From Chrysemys picta bellii (lineage: Eukaryota; Chordata; Testudines; Emydidae), in NCBI RefSeq assembly GCF_011386835.1, contig NC_088792.1, positions 224,405,894 through 224,469,893 of the forward strand: DNA of 64,000 nt, given 5' to 3'. Both the position numbers and the translations under genes were made by a program. The notes under the pieces are model-generated. The model made no database searches. It saw only the letters and a list, made by a program, of their open reading frames with translations, and had not been told where the DNA came from. Numbering within the stretch: position 1 is the stretch's first letter; each line of letters opens with the position of its first letter. Positions 19,849 to 32,300 of this stretch are shown in pieces.

Positions 19849-22026
19849 GAATATAAAGGATGAATTGAGGAATAAATGGAAATTTACAAAATCAAATATT
19901 TGAGACAAATATTGAAGACATTGTTTCTTAATGATTATATCTATGTAAAAGGATGTAAAAGAAAGATCAAGAGGAGAGTTTTTTTTTAAACAAAAATTTA
20001 AAAATCAATGGATTATGTTTTGAAAGGGCAGTTTAGGCGCTGACAAAGTTATTGGACAGTTTTACCCTATTTTATCGTTTTCCCTGTTTAGTATATTCAA
20101 GGTATGTATGCAACAGTCAAGGAGGAAAAGTTAATAGGTCTTGGAATAAAGCATGAAAGAATAATAATGTATGGAAAAGAAGTCATTAAATAAGGAAGAG
20201 AAAAGAGGGAGAAACTCTCAGAAGCAGCGATTAAGTAGCAAAGAAAGAAAAGCAACCTGTTCAATCCACATTTAAAAAACAAAACAAAACAAAAACTAAT
20301 TTGTCCTCCTGGTCTTCCCTCACTGCAATGAGTTTATTACAGGCTTGAACTGTTGCCTGTCATGTCTTGTTTAAATATAAACTTTTTCAGTAAGTAGATT
20401 CTTGTCTTTAAAAAACACAGTTCTGCTCTGAAAATGGAGACTAAAAATAGCATTGAAGCCTCCCATTCAAGTCCTGTTTTCTGTCTCAAACTTAGTCAAT
20501 TAACAAGTAAAATTATGGGTTTTTCCCCTGAGCTGCTAGCTCTTTTTTTGTTTTTTGTGCTGTTTTTTAACTGCAAACTCACCCTGGACTGTGACAATCA
20601 AGCTATGTCTTTTGACTGAAATTAGTTCTGGTGAGGTGGACAGCAATGGATTAAGGTCTATATTACTTGCATAGACGTATGTAACAATATGGCAATTTGA
20701 GAATACAGCCACAAATACTAAATTAAAAATCTATACTTAGTTGCAAAAATATTAGATATAAAGGGCAAGGTATTTAGAAGTATTTAATAGTTTTCCTAAG
20801 AAACAAGTTTCTTAATAAAAATCACTTAAACTACGATATTTTTAAGATAAGGAAATGTTGAGCAATCTCTGTAAAGAAAATACATGTTATACTAGCATGG
20901 ATTAATGTGTCAGGAAACTCTGAGGACACATTAACCTCTTAAGTTCATATTGATTGGGAAGCCCATCATGAACAATACTTCTGCAAATTAGCAAGTGAAC
21001 AAGTAAAAGGAATCTGTGTTTATTATTTTGCCAATTTTTGGATCATTTTAATAATACTTCATGATTTAAACATACTGTAAATTATTTGTTTTTTTAAACA
21101 ATCAAGTCTTATTATTAAGAAATCGCATTCACTACAGTGGTCGGGAGTCTTTCCTGGTTGGCAGAGAGACTGCTATTTGATTAATTAGAGTCTGCAAATA
21201 AGCAATGGTCTACTTTAATTTTATATAAGATTACTGAGTGTGTTTGAGAGAGGACAAATGTCCTAAAGAAGCTCCTGAGAGAAGTGAGTCAGTCTTAAGT
21301 TTCCTAACACCTCCTGCCCCTCAACAAAAACAAAGAAACCAACAAGCCAACCAGACAGATAAACCCTCAGCTACCATTCTAAGTTTATTCAATATCATTC
21401 TTTTATTGAGTAAATGCACTTTAGTTATTTTTGGGGAAAAGCTCTGATTTAGCATTTATCCTGTCTGCTTAGTAAGGGAATGTGCATACAGCAGTTCTCT
21501 GTAATCTTGCTGCAGAGCTGCGAACTGAGATAGCTCCACTTGCTGCTTTAGGGAGCGACATATACACCATTTGTTAATATTAGGGTTTGTCTTCAGTGCA
21601 GTTAGTTCAAGGTATAACTCAAGTGTTGCCCTTAACCCAGTCCTGTCCACACACAAATATCTCTAACTCAAGCTAGCTGGACCATAAGGAGCATAGGCTG
21701 AAGTTTAAGCACAGATGACACTCAAACCAGTAATGCAGTTGGGGCACAGCTACTCTCTACTATTAATCCAATTACACTGTGCTGCTCGAGTGTTATTTTG
21801 CAGTATGGCCGTTCTCATTTTAGCTAACCTAACTAGAAAGGAGTTAATTTGAGTGTAGATTACTGCAGAATTAGCTTGAGTTAAGATATAATCTTAGAAG
21901 AACCAAACATCCTCCCTGCTAGAAAGGTTAGCTGCACAGCTTTGAAACAGAACAGCTTAATGCAACGGCTTTCCCATCAAGGCTTTAAATTGTAAATGTT
22001 CAGGATGTGTATTGGGAATAATCTTA
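19651..22026. other. Presumed intron, no gene seen
   Basis: AT-rich. An (AT)n microsatellite is listed separately. Bases about 21590-21900 contain short inverted 'ttagttcaaggtataactca'-like pieces suggestive of another decayed MITE, but the ends are not resolved. Confidence 0.35.
19804..19846. repeat. (AT)n microsatellite
   Basis: About 20 uninterrupted AT units. Confidence 0.95.
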
Positions 22027-22264
22027 GGCCAGGTCTACCCTCAGAATTTACATTGGTAAAACTACGTCACTTGGGGTGTGAAAAAGCCACACCTGAGCCA
22101 TGTATTTATACTGACCTAACTCCCCAGTTTAGACAGTGCTATGTGAACGGGAAGTCTTCACTAGCTCTTGCGGAGATGGATTATGCTCTCCCATCAGTGA
22201 AGACAGTATTACGCCAAAGCGCTACAGCTGCGTAGCTGCATCACTGTATGTGTAGACAAGTCCT
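22027..22264. mobile_element. Non-autonomous DNA transposon, 'gtctacact' family
   Basis: The left end is 'ggccaggtctaccctcag' and the right end 'tgtgtagacaagtcct', imperfect inverted repeats. The interior 'ggggtgtgaaaaagccacac' parallels the copy at 8616-8894, and both carry a 'gacctaact'/'aatctaaccc' segment afterwards. Superfamily not determined. Confidence 0.7.
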
Positions 22265-22957
22265 ATTTCAACAGCCTATTTAGAAACATTTGTTTTACAT
22301 AGGTTTTTTGGTTAATAATCTGTCTTTTGCTATTCTTCTGCTATAACACCATGATATTGGTTTATAAAATGACTAAAGTTAAAAATATTTAAATTATCTA
22401 TATCCCTTTCAACACAATTTAATCTAATAAGTATTTTCACATATAACAGATACAGGATTACAACAAAATACTTTTTAGAACAACATTTCTTAGCTTGTCA
22501 TTTTCCCAGCATGAGCACTGCGGCTTTACCTTTAAATGTTTACCAATACTTCTATCTCATCTCCCACGTTTTCCCCAACCCTCACTGTTCTGTGATTCCT
22601 AACTGAGTGGCATATGATTGTGGATGAAGGTGATCACTAATTCAACACAATGCTGTGGATGTAGGTGCAGCTCTGAAATAAAACAATAATGAAACATAGT
22701 TGAGTTTGTTACTTATTAGGAAAATTTGTAAGGCTTATTTGAAATTTTCTTCAGTTTAAAAATGCACTGCTCTGAGGAGTGAAGTACATTAGTACGCAGT
22801 ATATGTCAAATTCATCCTTTGTGTAATACTGCTGGTTTCTGTGAAGTTACAATAAGGCTGAGTTTGGCTCTATATGCTCCTCAGACCTCTCAGCAATAGC
22901 ACACCATTGTGGATAATATGACAGCTCACCAATCAGGCAGCAGGAAGACTTCCAAGT
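22265..22957. other. No gene or clear element seen
   Basis: AT-rich sequence between two transposons; nothing recognised. Confidence 0.35.
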
Positions 22958-23744
22958 TTACTCTGGGGGAATTCTGCACCACTGCGCAATGCTGAATTGG
23001 CACCGAAATTAATGTTTTTGCACAGAATTTCTGCCACCCTGAAATGGGCAGCAGAGCTGCTGACCACCACTAGGGGGCACTGGACCCAGCAGAGCCCAGC
23101 TCACAAATAGAAAACACTGCCAGGGGAAAGGGGAGGGAGCTGGAGAGTTCCTGGCAGCTGCAGTTCCCAGCACACCCTCAAGGAAGGAGAGGTAGGCGCC
23201 ACGCAGGTAACGCAGTACAAGCCCAGGACCCAGCATCAGGATGTTTCTCCCTCTGGATCCCTGGGGGGGGGGGGAGGAGGCAGGTGAGGGGGTGAGAGTA
23301 TCTGGGCTGGGGGCCCCACAGATGGGCTATGAGGGGGAAGGGTGCAGGTATCTGGGCTGGGGGCACCCCACCGCTGGGCTCTGAGTGGTGGGCGGTAAGG
23401 GGTGCATGTGAGTGTTTGAACTGGGAGAGAGGGGGACCGTAGCTGGGCTCTGGTGGGGAGGAGCTGTAGGTATCTGGCCTTTCTGCTGGGCTCTGGGGGG
23501 GAAGGGGCATAGAAACAGGAAATGGGTTGTCATACGGGTTTCCTTAACACTCTACTCCTGGAGGAATTTTTTTGTGTCTGTATTGTAACAGACATAGTTG
23601 CTGATAGGTATTCTGAAATATATTACCAAAATAATTGACACTGGCGTGATTATGTAGTGTTATTTTGACAAATAAAATATGCAGAATTTTAAAATATTGT
23701 GTGCAGAATTTTTATTTTTTGGCACAGAATTCCCCCAGGAGTAA
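22958..23744. mobile_element. DNA transposon, about 787 bp, non-autonomous
   Basis: The left end 'ttactctgggggaattctg' and the right end 'cagaattcccccaggagtaa' are inverted repeats with one indel. Inside, a G-rich block (23255-23500) holds several diverged 'tatctgggctgggggc' tandem units, followed by an AT-rich part ending in 'ggcacagaattcccccagg'. No transposase frame is visible; overlapping frames in the G-rich block are compositional. The target duplication is unclear, so the superfamily is open. Confidence 0.7.
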
Positions 23745-25599
23745 AGTTATGTACTTTAACCTGTGATTTAGTATTACTAAATCCTATAGACAGCCTACTA
23801 CTACTATCAAGTAATAATAACTAATTGAACATTTCTCAGATATTCTACCTTTTGCTGTTAGAGAATAATTTAGAATGAAAACTGTTCTTGCTAAGCTCCT
23901 TCAATAGACTTTGCAATGTAAATTAATTTAGGTACATGCAAATGTCCTTGTATTAAACAGCTTAACATCTTGCAGGGTCTAGTTTAAAGGGACAGTCATC
24001 TTAAAAAAGAAAGGCACACCAACCTCAATATTTTAATTTACTGTTGTTACAAGTAACACTTAAAATTACTGAAGTCAAAAGATGAGGAAAATATCTAATT
24101 TTGTACTTTATGCATTTCTCAGAATTTTGTGCATAGTCCGTTTCACTGTTTCCCCATGATGTTTGTTGAGGGTCTTTTACACAGCAACAGAAGACACTTT
24201 TACAAAAATTTAAAAGAGGAATATGTGATTGAAAGAAACAAAAATATGGAAGATGAACTCTGAGCAGGATCAGTAACTCTACTTCAGATGAGCCTCCAAA
24301 ACTCTAATATTTTTGGAAAAATTTTAATATACAATAAGATATTTAGTTTCAGGAATATAACTCATTTAAAATAAAACAAACACTTCACTGCTCACCTGAG
24401 AGAAGGTACAAATAGTGGGCAGAATCTCAGTGTCTACCGGCAGCAAGTTGCTAATTACAAATTTAGCTTTTAAAAAATACTGGTTTTAATAATTTTGTTT
24501 GCAATATTCAGAATGCCTTAATGTAAGCCAAACTATGCTGAGCTATACGTTTCATACAATTCCAGGAAATACTGTTAAATTGGCACTACCACTCACTGCA
24601 TCCTATTGAGACCCTGTAACACAATTCTATCCCCATACAGTTCAAATGTTATAAGTGTATTTCTGTAATAATTTGAAACCACTCAGACAAACTGTTGGAA
24701 GAGACAATTGCCTCAGTTTAAAAACATTCCACACAGAATGATGTATGGTTTAATAGATTAGCACATTAGACTTAAAAGCATAATCTTTGATGTGGCTATT
24801 TTAAAGTGGTCTTAGCAAAAGTATAAAATATTAATCCTGTTTTCCAATAAACATAACTTTTGATCTGCTGAATCAGTCATGCTACATATAATAATCAGAG
24901 AGGGAGGACAATGTAATTAAATTCATTTGGGGAAATAAGACATTAGCACAATGCTGTATAAACTAAAAATGATGCAATCACAGAACAACATTCCAACGAA
25001 GGCAAATACACTGAGTACAGTAATTTTAACAAACAAGTTTTTATTTTATGTTCAATCCATAGTATTGTGCAATCAATTCAAGCTACACAATACATATATT
25101 AAAATTTGTTTAGAAAAATACGCAGAGTATATATTGTATTTAATTTGTTAAGTGTTTCTAACTTTAATAACGTCACTCAATATTTCCTTTTTATTCTGAA
25201 ATTTGAAAAAATCTAAAATAATTTCAAAATCAATATTAAACTTCTTGAGGATTCTTAAAATACAGCATTAACACATGGCTAGACAAGGTTGCTGTAGCAA
25301 TATGTAGCTTCAGAATTCAGCAAGTATTTTTAATTAATTATTTTACTGTTTTTAAATAAAAATTTCAGGGATATATTTGCTAGTGGAATTATGCTGTTTT
25401 GGATTAATTGCAATGGTTTTCCTACTGAAAACGGATATACTTTTTCTTATTTACAAAACAACCAAATTCCTAACAGCAGTTCCCCACCTATCACTGGTGC
25501 CCTCCTGAGTCATGCCTGGCATTATACCAAAGCTGCTTGGTGCAAATGGCAGGAGGTGACCCAAGTTCTCTGTGATAAAAAGATGCCAGTAATTTGACC
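23745..25599. other. Presumed intron, no gene seen
   Basis: Very AT-rich with no recognised element or coding region. Confidence 0.35.
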
Positions 25600-26057
25600 C
25601 ATCCTAATGTACAGAGCAGAGAGAGATGCCCAGCCACAAAAAAGAAATCAGTATGCCCTCCACCACAGAAATGAAGATGTTCAGATGGTCAAATGGTTGG
25701 ACACTCCAACATAGAAAACAAAATGAGATTGGGAGGGGCCTGCTGTGGCTCACCCCAACTGAGGACAAGTTGAGGAAGGCTAGGCTACATTGGTATGGAC
25801 ATGTCCAGCAGAGACCTCAAAGTTATATTGGTAAGATGGCCTTTACAAGGATTGTGGACAGAAGACAACCAAGGGGGAGGCCAAAGACTCAGTACATGAA
25901 CTGGATATCAGCAGACCTTAGAGACACTAATTTGCATGGTAGCCAGGCATACAATTATGAGTTTTGGAAGAAGACTATAAAAGTCACCACTCCTGAACAG
26001 GGAAGTGGCAAGAAAGAAGAAGAGTCCCTTGCCCATCATTGTGGAAAGAGGTAATCT
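25600..26057 (+). pseudogene. RTE-like LINE ORF2 C-terminal tail
   Basis: The plus strand is open for 142 codons (25626-26054). The translation has TTEMKMFRWSNGWT, then EDKLRKARLHWYGHVQQRPQ, then RQPRGRPKTQYMNWISADLR and a W-K-K segment. The string 'EMKMLRW ... KLREARLRWYGHV.RR ... GRPK.RW.D.I..D' is well known as the C-terminal extension of RTE-clade LINE reverse transcriptases. The 5' part (endonuclease and palm) is missing, so this is a 5'-truncated copy. Retention of an open frame of this length suggests it is younger than the CR1 and L2 copies here, but chance is possible. Confidence 0.65.
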
Positions 26058-26099
26058 GTTAAATTATTTACTAACCAAGTTGTTGTGTTATCTTGTTGG

Positions 26100-26340
26100 A
26101 AGCATATGTCACCAGGGTTCCTTGATTTGCCCTGGCTGATGATTAGGTTCACAATGTAGTCTGAAGTACTGGTATTGATCCATAAAGCCCTAAATGACTT
26201 GGTTCTTGCCTACTTGAGACACGGCTTCTCTTCTCATGCCAACAATCAGAAGACATGCAAACGGTAGTCCCTTTGGTATAAAGAGAAGGGGAGCTGTCAT
26301 TAGAGTGTTCTCTGGCAGGTGCTCACTATTTTAAAACTAG
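26100..26340 (+). repeat. Possible ancient LINE/SINE fragment
   Basis: The blocks 'cataaagccctaaatgactt', 'cctacttgagacacggcttc' and 'tcttctcatgcc' resemble the 3' part of an old amniote retroposon, following the translated LINE end 'kALn.LapsYl'. The name and orientation are uncertain. Confidence 0.35.
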
Positions 26341-29300
26341 TCCTTGGACTGAAACAGCATGAAACTGTTGATCTGCAAGCATACAGTAATGACTATGAAT
26401 TTACTTAGAATTTGGGAATGAAAAGGGGAGAGGGCTTGTGAGGTAGGGAAGTACTGGTTGGATTTAATTGTGGTTGGATATTTTTTGGCTTGCAATGAAG
26501 AACAGCTGCTGGCTTTACTGCTTGAGGGCATGAAGGGAAACTACGTATTTTTTGTCTAAAAGTTCTGTAGATCAGACCATATATTATTCTTGCCACTGCA
26601 CCTTGTAAGCAGTCACATGAAACAAAACTGCTTAAGCTACTAACAAGCCTATCAAATGCAGAAAAACATTTGAAATAGACTCGCATCTAAAGGCAGCAAC
26701 CTCAGTTCCCTGGGCAAAAGGGCAGGACAACTGTGCTAAAGAATTGGGCACTGTCATACACTGCACGGCTGCACACAACAGGCTGTGCATATATTTTGTT
26801 CTCTGTCTTCCAGTCTAAATAGCTGAGTTGATATGAAGTCACAGCATGCATTTACAAATACGTATAGCACATTAAAACTTTAAGAGAGATGCAAACATCT
26901 TTTTGTCTTTAGTTCCTTTAATTTCTTGCAAAGGCCTCTGATTCAGAAAGGCTGGATATACATGCACTGGGGAGTCACTTCAAATAAAGTGCCTTTAAAG
27001 CTTTTTTTTTGGGGGGGGGAGAGCAAAAGTTGGGGGGCCACCTATTTACCATGTGTTGGGAGGGAAGAATTCACAAGTCAGCTAAGCCCTACATTCTGCA
27101 ATGCACATTTCCCACAACTGTCATGAGAGCTGAAGATAATTAAGTTTAAGTACTACTTAAGGAGCTAGTTTTAGAGTATTCCACTTCTACTCAAAGAGAT
27201 GACTGTCTTATTTTTCTTTACTAAAAACCATAAATGAAGTTTTCAACCCTTTCACTAAAAGGACAGTTTGATAGAAATGATTATTTCATCATATTCACGC
27301 ACAGCTTAACAACGCTCTTAACATGAAACTCTGGACATAAAAGAAGCCTCTGTTAATTCAGAGAATAAAGAGATTTATCACTAAAATAGGTTATCTAACA
27401 TAACGAGTTAATTCCTTCAGAAAACATGTACACATATATCGGAAGAAAGCTTAATACTGTATAATCTATATCAACGAAGAGGTGTCCATCTGCTTGTCAC
27501 TCACACCTATGAGGAACAAAGAATACAATCCTAAAGTCATTACTGAGACAAAACTCTTAGTGACATCAACTTGCCCAAGCAGGTTTTGTGGACTTTGACC
27601 CAAGCTAACTGAATATATTGAGAGCTTCATGGCTGTAACTAACAGTGTGATTGAAGTAGTAAAAACCGCTGGGCCTCATTTTTCTCGAAATGTCTATCCC
27701 TACCAGATTAAATAGCTAGAGCGCCCCTCCCACCAAGTGTCATGAAAAATCCAACCTCTTTCTATATTCAAGATTTTAAAAACTTCCATGAAAATATCTT
27801 AAAAATAGAAGAGACTCATAAATATGCCAAACAACCCCTACTTCTTTTGCAAACAACTGAACTAGTAAACTCTTCAGTTAAAGATTACTCAAAAATCAGC
27901 ATATAAGTTTAACAAAGAGAATCAAGTTAGATTTACATGAACACACTGACTTTTTAGTACCGCCTGTATCTACTTGTTATCCAAGATAGATTTAGCTTAC
28001 TTTCTCTCTTAAAAAAAAAATATTGTAGAGTAGTCCAGTTTTCAAAGCTAGCAAAATTGATTACATTTCAGAGAAACAAGTTACCTATACAAATGATACT
28101 TACCAAGCAATGTATTTCATAGTGCATCTTTTTTTAAAACCACAATCTATTTTTCTGTTTGCTTTCTACAGCAGTTGGTACCAATGAGCATGCTCAAGTA
28201 TTTCCTATGGGAAATGATAATACATCATATATTTGATTGCAAGGAATACTCCAAGTCTGCAAGAACTCACATCTCTTTCTCAGAGGCTAGTATCAACGTT
28301 CATCCAGTTTGGGCTTGCTCCCATCGCCCAAATACTAGTGATAGTTACTCTTTCATTTTAGCTTACAATCCAATTTCTATATTTGTAATATTATCAGCAC
28401 GAGTGATGTCATGCGTAGGAAGAAACTAACAGAATAAAAGTCAAGACCACTTTTTGACTTTGATTTCAGGACCAAAGAGAAACATACATGAACGTATTAC
28501 ACAAAGCAACACATCTTCAAAAATTATTATAAGGAAGCAATTACATTTGAAAAGCATAAAGAAAGAAAGGGGAACACTAGATAATTATTTTATATGAACT
28601 CTTTATGGCAGTTTCCACAGTCATGAACTTTACATCATAAAGAACAATCTGAACATCTAGATTAACATAATATGCTTATCAATAACGTCTTAAGTAACAA
28701 ATCATGAAGTTTTATCACTTAGGAATAACTTTCCTCTCGATTTCATTGTATTGGTATGCTTATACTTGTATTTAAACACCATTTAAAACAGTATGTAGTA
28801 ATACCATGCACTCATATGTGCAACAATATTTTTATTACTCTTTCTGAAACTGAAAAGTAGCCCATAATATATTAATTAGAATGGTTTAGTCTATACATAA
28901 TCCCAGTATTAAGACACTAAAGAAAATTATGTCAAGTCACTAAGAAAAAGATTCAAATTAAACTGGCACCTATTGCGATCAGCCATGTTTGAGCTGTTTT
29001 TTAAGCTCCATGGTTCACAGTTTCTTAAAGTCTCCTGGATGAGATCAATTAAATCTGCATTAACTACAGTACCTTCCAGTGAACAAAATCAGCTTTGACA
29101 ATATCTGTATTTGGCTTTCAGACAAAGTGCTAAATTCTAAGGGCTTTTTCATGTATTTTGTTCTCATTCGGCTTAATATTCATTTTGTTTCAAATACTTC
29201 TTGGAGGAAATGGACAATAATAACTGATAATATTCAGCAAGCAGAGTATATGAACCCCTTTGTAGTATACCATTTGACTAAACACACAAGAATAGCTGCA

Positions 29301-32300
29301 AGCTGTAGAGGTTAATTTTTTCAATTTTAGATATTGAGTATGAAAATGTAAATCCATACTTACAAGTGATGAATAGTGTACTTGCTAGAGATTAATCAAT
29401 TTTATTAAATGTACAACTAATATCACTTTAGGAATTTTTATTTATATTAAGAAGTTTAAGAAATAATAAAAATTTACCAAGTCTTAAATATATTTTATTA
29501 CTAAATATACAGTCTTGAAGTTTATTAATAAACTGCCAGAACTCCTTTACTTCTGGGATAGAATTTTTCTTCTTTTTCTTTTTTTAAATGGTCCTTTTCA
29601 AAAGGTCTGTCTTAGTAGTCTGGAATAGTTTCCTATATTACACATAACTCAACGACTGTAACATCCTCCCTAACAGATCAGAAAAGTCTCATTTTTAAAG
29701 AAATCAGTAACAGTCATGATGAATATGTATACCACACTAAGCACTGGCTTATTAAAAGTAGTATTGTAAAATCACACTAATTTGCATACAAGAAATGGTC
29801 TTTGCACTTCTCAAAGGCTAAATAGCATGATGTTGTAGTGATGTCTCATTAATTCAGACTTGAATGCTTTCTCAAAATATGTTACAGAACATTTACTAAT
29901 AAGTTAGATACACCACAGTATGCACTTGTCAAATCAACAAACAAGATGAGTTTTGTGATGCATTATCTTTGCTTTTTGTTTGCTTACTTTATGATTTGCA
30001 CAATTCAGTAACTGGGAATGGGATCCCTGGTCAATGTGAATAAGCAAGATTCTACTATGCAATTTTATTAATGAAAAATCTCCAGTTTTTGACAGTCTAC
30101 AAATATTAAATTTGACCCCACATTAAAAGACATAAGACTAGAACTTTCCATTAATTTTTTTTTAATTATAGTATATGTGATAGTAAAGATTTGAAAAGAC
30201 ATTTTTTTAAAATCCTAGGTCGCTATCAGCATGCAAACTACACAACCAGATGACCTGTCTTTTACAGAAACATGAAATTATTTTTAGTTACCCTAACATT
30301 ACTCAAAACAAGTATGACAAAATTCCCATTAAACACTTTCTAATCTGATTTCTAGGGATATTCTCCTCAGAGAGGCATTTGGCATGTTAAGTGCAAAAGA
30401 AGATTATAACAATTCAATTTACTGTAACAGACACTTTTTGTATTTTCCAAGTTCCTTTACATATGTAATTCTTCATTTCTTTCTATTGTCATATTAAACT
30501 TTGCTCTTCTGGTTCCCATTTAGCTTCTTACAATTCAATAAAGTTAGTTTACTTCATAGTTTTGAATGACTGTTCTATGCATTATTGACTACCTTGGGTA
30601 TATTCACTTGTTTTACCTATTTTAGTCTTTGTTTTTATGCTGTATTACTTTGACAACTCTCGTTATCTCTTTCAAAAAAAGAAAATCATGAACATCAGAT
30701 CATACTCTACCCTCATGTATACCTATGCAACTCCACTGAAATGAGCAGGGTTTCATGGTACATCTGAGAACAGAATTTTGTCCATTTACTTTTTATTATA
30801 AAATATACTGGACAAAATTTATTCAGATTCTAAACAGATAAGTGTATTTTAAAAGGTAAGAAGAGATATTAGGAAAGCTTACAAAACAAGTTAATTTATC
30901 CTATTAACAGGAGTATAATTGCATAAGCTCTCTCACTTCTCAATGATCAAGTATGCACACACACTTCATATGTAGTCATCTCAGATTCCCCTCACTCACT
31001 GTGGGCAGTTTTAATACCATGATCCTGGGGTAACTCTGTATACAAGTTATCCAGGGACTATTTAAATATTAACAATTTTAATATATTCTGTGAGAATGCC
31101 CCATCTTTGTAAGTAGTGTCACATCACGATTTTGGGTTTTTTACAGTATTACAGCATGTCTTGTCAACTTTTTTTAAAATATGAAATTGTACTTGGAGTT
31201 TCTGCTAATATGCCCTAAAAAGATGAGGATGACAGGTGTACACTTTGAGGGTGGAGGGAAGAAAAGAATCCAAGTAGCAGATTAATATACTTGAAAACAG
31301 AACTTAACATGGCATTATTATGTTCAAGTCTATTCATTATTAGGTTCTCATAGTTGCAGATTTCTAATTATTGTAATACAAAACAATTAGAACTCTTTTC
31401 ATATTTGGTGTAGTTATGTTTGATGTTCTGTGGACAACTGGTCATTTAAAATCCATTATTAATTGCAATCTATTCAACTGTAGATTATAGATAATTATGT
31501 TCCCCATTACATTAAAATAATTTAAAGTATAGGAACCTGCATGAGCGAGTCTAATGAGTTATAAGTAATATGTTTTAAGTTCAGGCCCCAAGTTTGCACA
31601 ATTTATAAATCAATAAACATTTGACTAAGTCCTAGATGTGATTTTTGATTAACAGAAAAAACACACATTATTTTATTAGCAAGATATTTTACTAGCTAAA
31701 TGCAGCAATCTTCTGCCACACGTTAGAACTCCAAAACACTTACTTCACAACTGATCAATATGAAATGTTACTTTGTTCTCATATTTGAATTATTTTGAAA
31801 TAGTTCCCTAAAGCTACCTAAACATTTGGTAATTGGTTAAAGATGGTTAGCAGTTCACTGGGCAGATAGAAATATGCAATATCAAAAGTAAAGAAAGTTA
31901 AAAGTTCACTATTCTATTTCAAGAGGATATTCTCACCAAGTATTCTGTCACCACAGAAGAGGCAGTTGCTAGTTCCTTTTAACACTACAGTGCATCTGAG
32001 GATGATTTAAGCACTGTTACATGTTTTACATTTTCCAAAATATTATCCTTTGGTAAACAAATTAACTTGTTTAGGACGCCTTCCTAACAATATTTCTCTA
32101 ATCATGAAAGCTAGTTTTTAAGATCTAACATGCTATAGATACCAGATAAAAACCTTAGGTTTTAGATTCTGCAATAAAACAAGTCTTTCAGTAAAATCAT
32201 TTAAAACCATTACAATACTGGTTAATTCAGAACGTAAGTAGTCACCCACTTTATCCCATTCATTTTATAAAACATCTGCACTGTACTGAAAGGAGGAGAC

